Source of the DNA: a bacterium
GTDB lineage: Bacteria > Eremiobacterota > Eremiobacteria > Baltobacterales > Baltobacteraceae
Direction: 5' to 3'
Assembly: GCA_021782295.1 (NCBI GenBank)
Contig: JAJXVC010000106.1
Span: forward strand, 1 to 6,644
Length of the DNA stretch: 6,644 nucleotides
Position 1 is the first letter of the stretch. Every line of letters starts with the position of its first letter. Below the pieces are notes generated by a model. It was not told where the DNA came from and searched no databases. It saw nothing but the letters and a program-made list of their open reading frames with translations. The position numbers were made by a program, and so were the translations under genes. Positions 6,015 through 6,644 of the stretch are shown here, in pieces.

Positions 6015-6644
6015 AGACGAAAACTCTCGCCGAGATAAAATTTTCGAGCGACCGGGGAATCGAGAACTTCTTGGGCGCTTCCCTCAACTTCGATCTTGCC
6101 GTTATTGAGAATGTATGCGCGGTCGACGATGGCGAGTGTCTCGCGCACTTGATGGTCGGTGATGAGAATGCCGAGGCCCCGATCGCGAAGCTGGCGGATC
6201 ATCACTTGAATGTCGGCGACGGCGATCGGGTCTATGCCGGTAAATGGTTCGTCGAGCAAGAGAAATGCCGGGTCGGTTGCAAGCGCTCGCGCGATTTCGA
6301 CGCGGCGACGCTCTCCGCCGGAAAGCGATTCGCCACGCGCGTCTACGAAACGCTGCAGCCCGAACTCTTCGAGTAACGGCATCAGTCGCCGCTCGCTCTC
6401 TTCGAAGCTCACGCCGCGCTGCTGCCAGATAAGCCGAATGTTGTCGCCGACCGAGAGTTTGCGAAAAATTGAGTTCTCTTGCGCGAGATACCCGATGCCG
6501 CTGCGCGCGCGCTGATACATCGGCGCATGTGTAAGGTCGATTTCCGTATTCTCGTTATCGAGCACGACGGTTCCGCTATCGGGCTTCACTAAACCGACCA
6601 CCATGTAGAACGTTGTCGTCTTTCCGGCGCCGTTCGGACCAAGC
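6011..6644 (-). CDS. lptB: LptB, ABC-transporter ATPase for LPS export (5' truncated)
   Basis: This is the cytoplasmic ATPase that drives the LptB2FG lipid extractor. The frame stays open to the right edge and the visible part starts inside the Walker A motif (LGPNGAGKTTTFYMVVGL), so only the first few dozen residues, including the initiator, are missing. The ATG at 6602-6604 lies after Walker A and is internal, not the start. The Q-loop is YLAQENSIFRKLSVGDN, the ABC signature SLSGGERRRVEIARAL, Walker B FLLLDEPFTGIDP, and the H-loop ILITDHQVRETL. The C-terminus ends in the LptB-specific YLGESFRL. The close match to LptB features (QENSIFRKLSV, LSGGERRRVEIARAL, TDHQVRETL, YLGE-FRL), together with the adjacent LptF/G gene, separates it from branched-chain amino-acid ABC ATPases. 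It overlaps the permease gene by 4 nt, as expected for subunits made in fixed ratio. Confidence 0.95.
   Translation of the reverse strand, partial: LGPNGAGKTTTFYMVVGLVKPDSGTVVLDNENTEIDLTHAPMYQRARSGIGYLAQENSIFRKLSVGDNIRLIWQQRGVSFEESERRLMPLLEEFGLQRFVDARGESLSGGERRRVEIARALATDPAFLLLDEPFTGIDPIAVADIQVMIRQLRDRGLGILITDHQVRETLAIVDRAYILNNGKIEVEGSAQEVLDSPVARKFYLGESFRL

Noticed and set aside
6602..6604. ATG as the start of lptB
   Set aside because: The frame continues upstream through a complete Walker A motif (GPNGAGKTT), so this Met is internal and the gene runs off the right edge.

Overview
The window is 6.6 kb of moderately GC-rich DNA from what looks like a diderm (two-membrane) bacterium. It carries eight coding regions. 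Seven lie on the minus strand, and one truncated gene on the plus strand points at them from the left edge. Lineage can only be guessed. LptB and an LptF/LptG permease imply an outer membrane with LPS-like lipid. A DUF3084 protein beside a divergent YqgF-like nuclease is a pairing I associate with Cyanobacteria and related phyla. Together with the GC content and weak Shine-Dalgarno sequences, this would suit a poorly cultured phylum such as Eremiobacterota (WPS-2). That assignment is inference.

Reading along the minus strand from the right edge, the first module is lptB (5' end outside the window), then an LptF/LptG-family permease, a DUF3084 inner-membrane protein and a small YqgF/RuvX-like nuclease. 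The junctions are a 4-nt GTGA overlap, a 3-nt gap and another GTGA overlap, so this is a tight operon. LptB and LptF/G form the inner-membrane ABC motor that extracts lipid for transport to the outer membrane. DUF3084 has no established function but is embedded in this unit.

A 128-bp gap (3404-3531) follows. It is the only substantial intergenic region. On the minus strand it holds a candidate promoter (-10 GATAAT), a perfect 8-bp hairpin close to the predicted 5' end of the transcript, and a GGAGG ribosome-binding site.

The second module is a secreted protein with a signal peptide and a probable outer-membrane beta-barrel ending in Phe, then a membrane-anchored or secreted TPR protein, then a GT4-type glycosyltransferase. 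The TPR and glycosyltransferase genes overlap by GTGA. The barrel and TPR genes probably overlap by CTGA if the TPR gene starts at an unusual CTG. This module looks envelope- or polysaccharide-related, but its substrate is unknown.

At the left, the plus-strand C-terminal part of an unrecognised, probably beta-rich protein converges on the glycosyltransferase, and the two reading frames overlap by 22 bp at their 3' ends. I found no tRNA, rRNA, CRISPR array, insertion sequence or phage gene.
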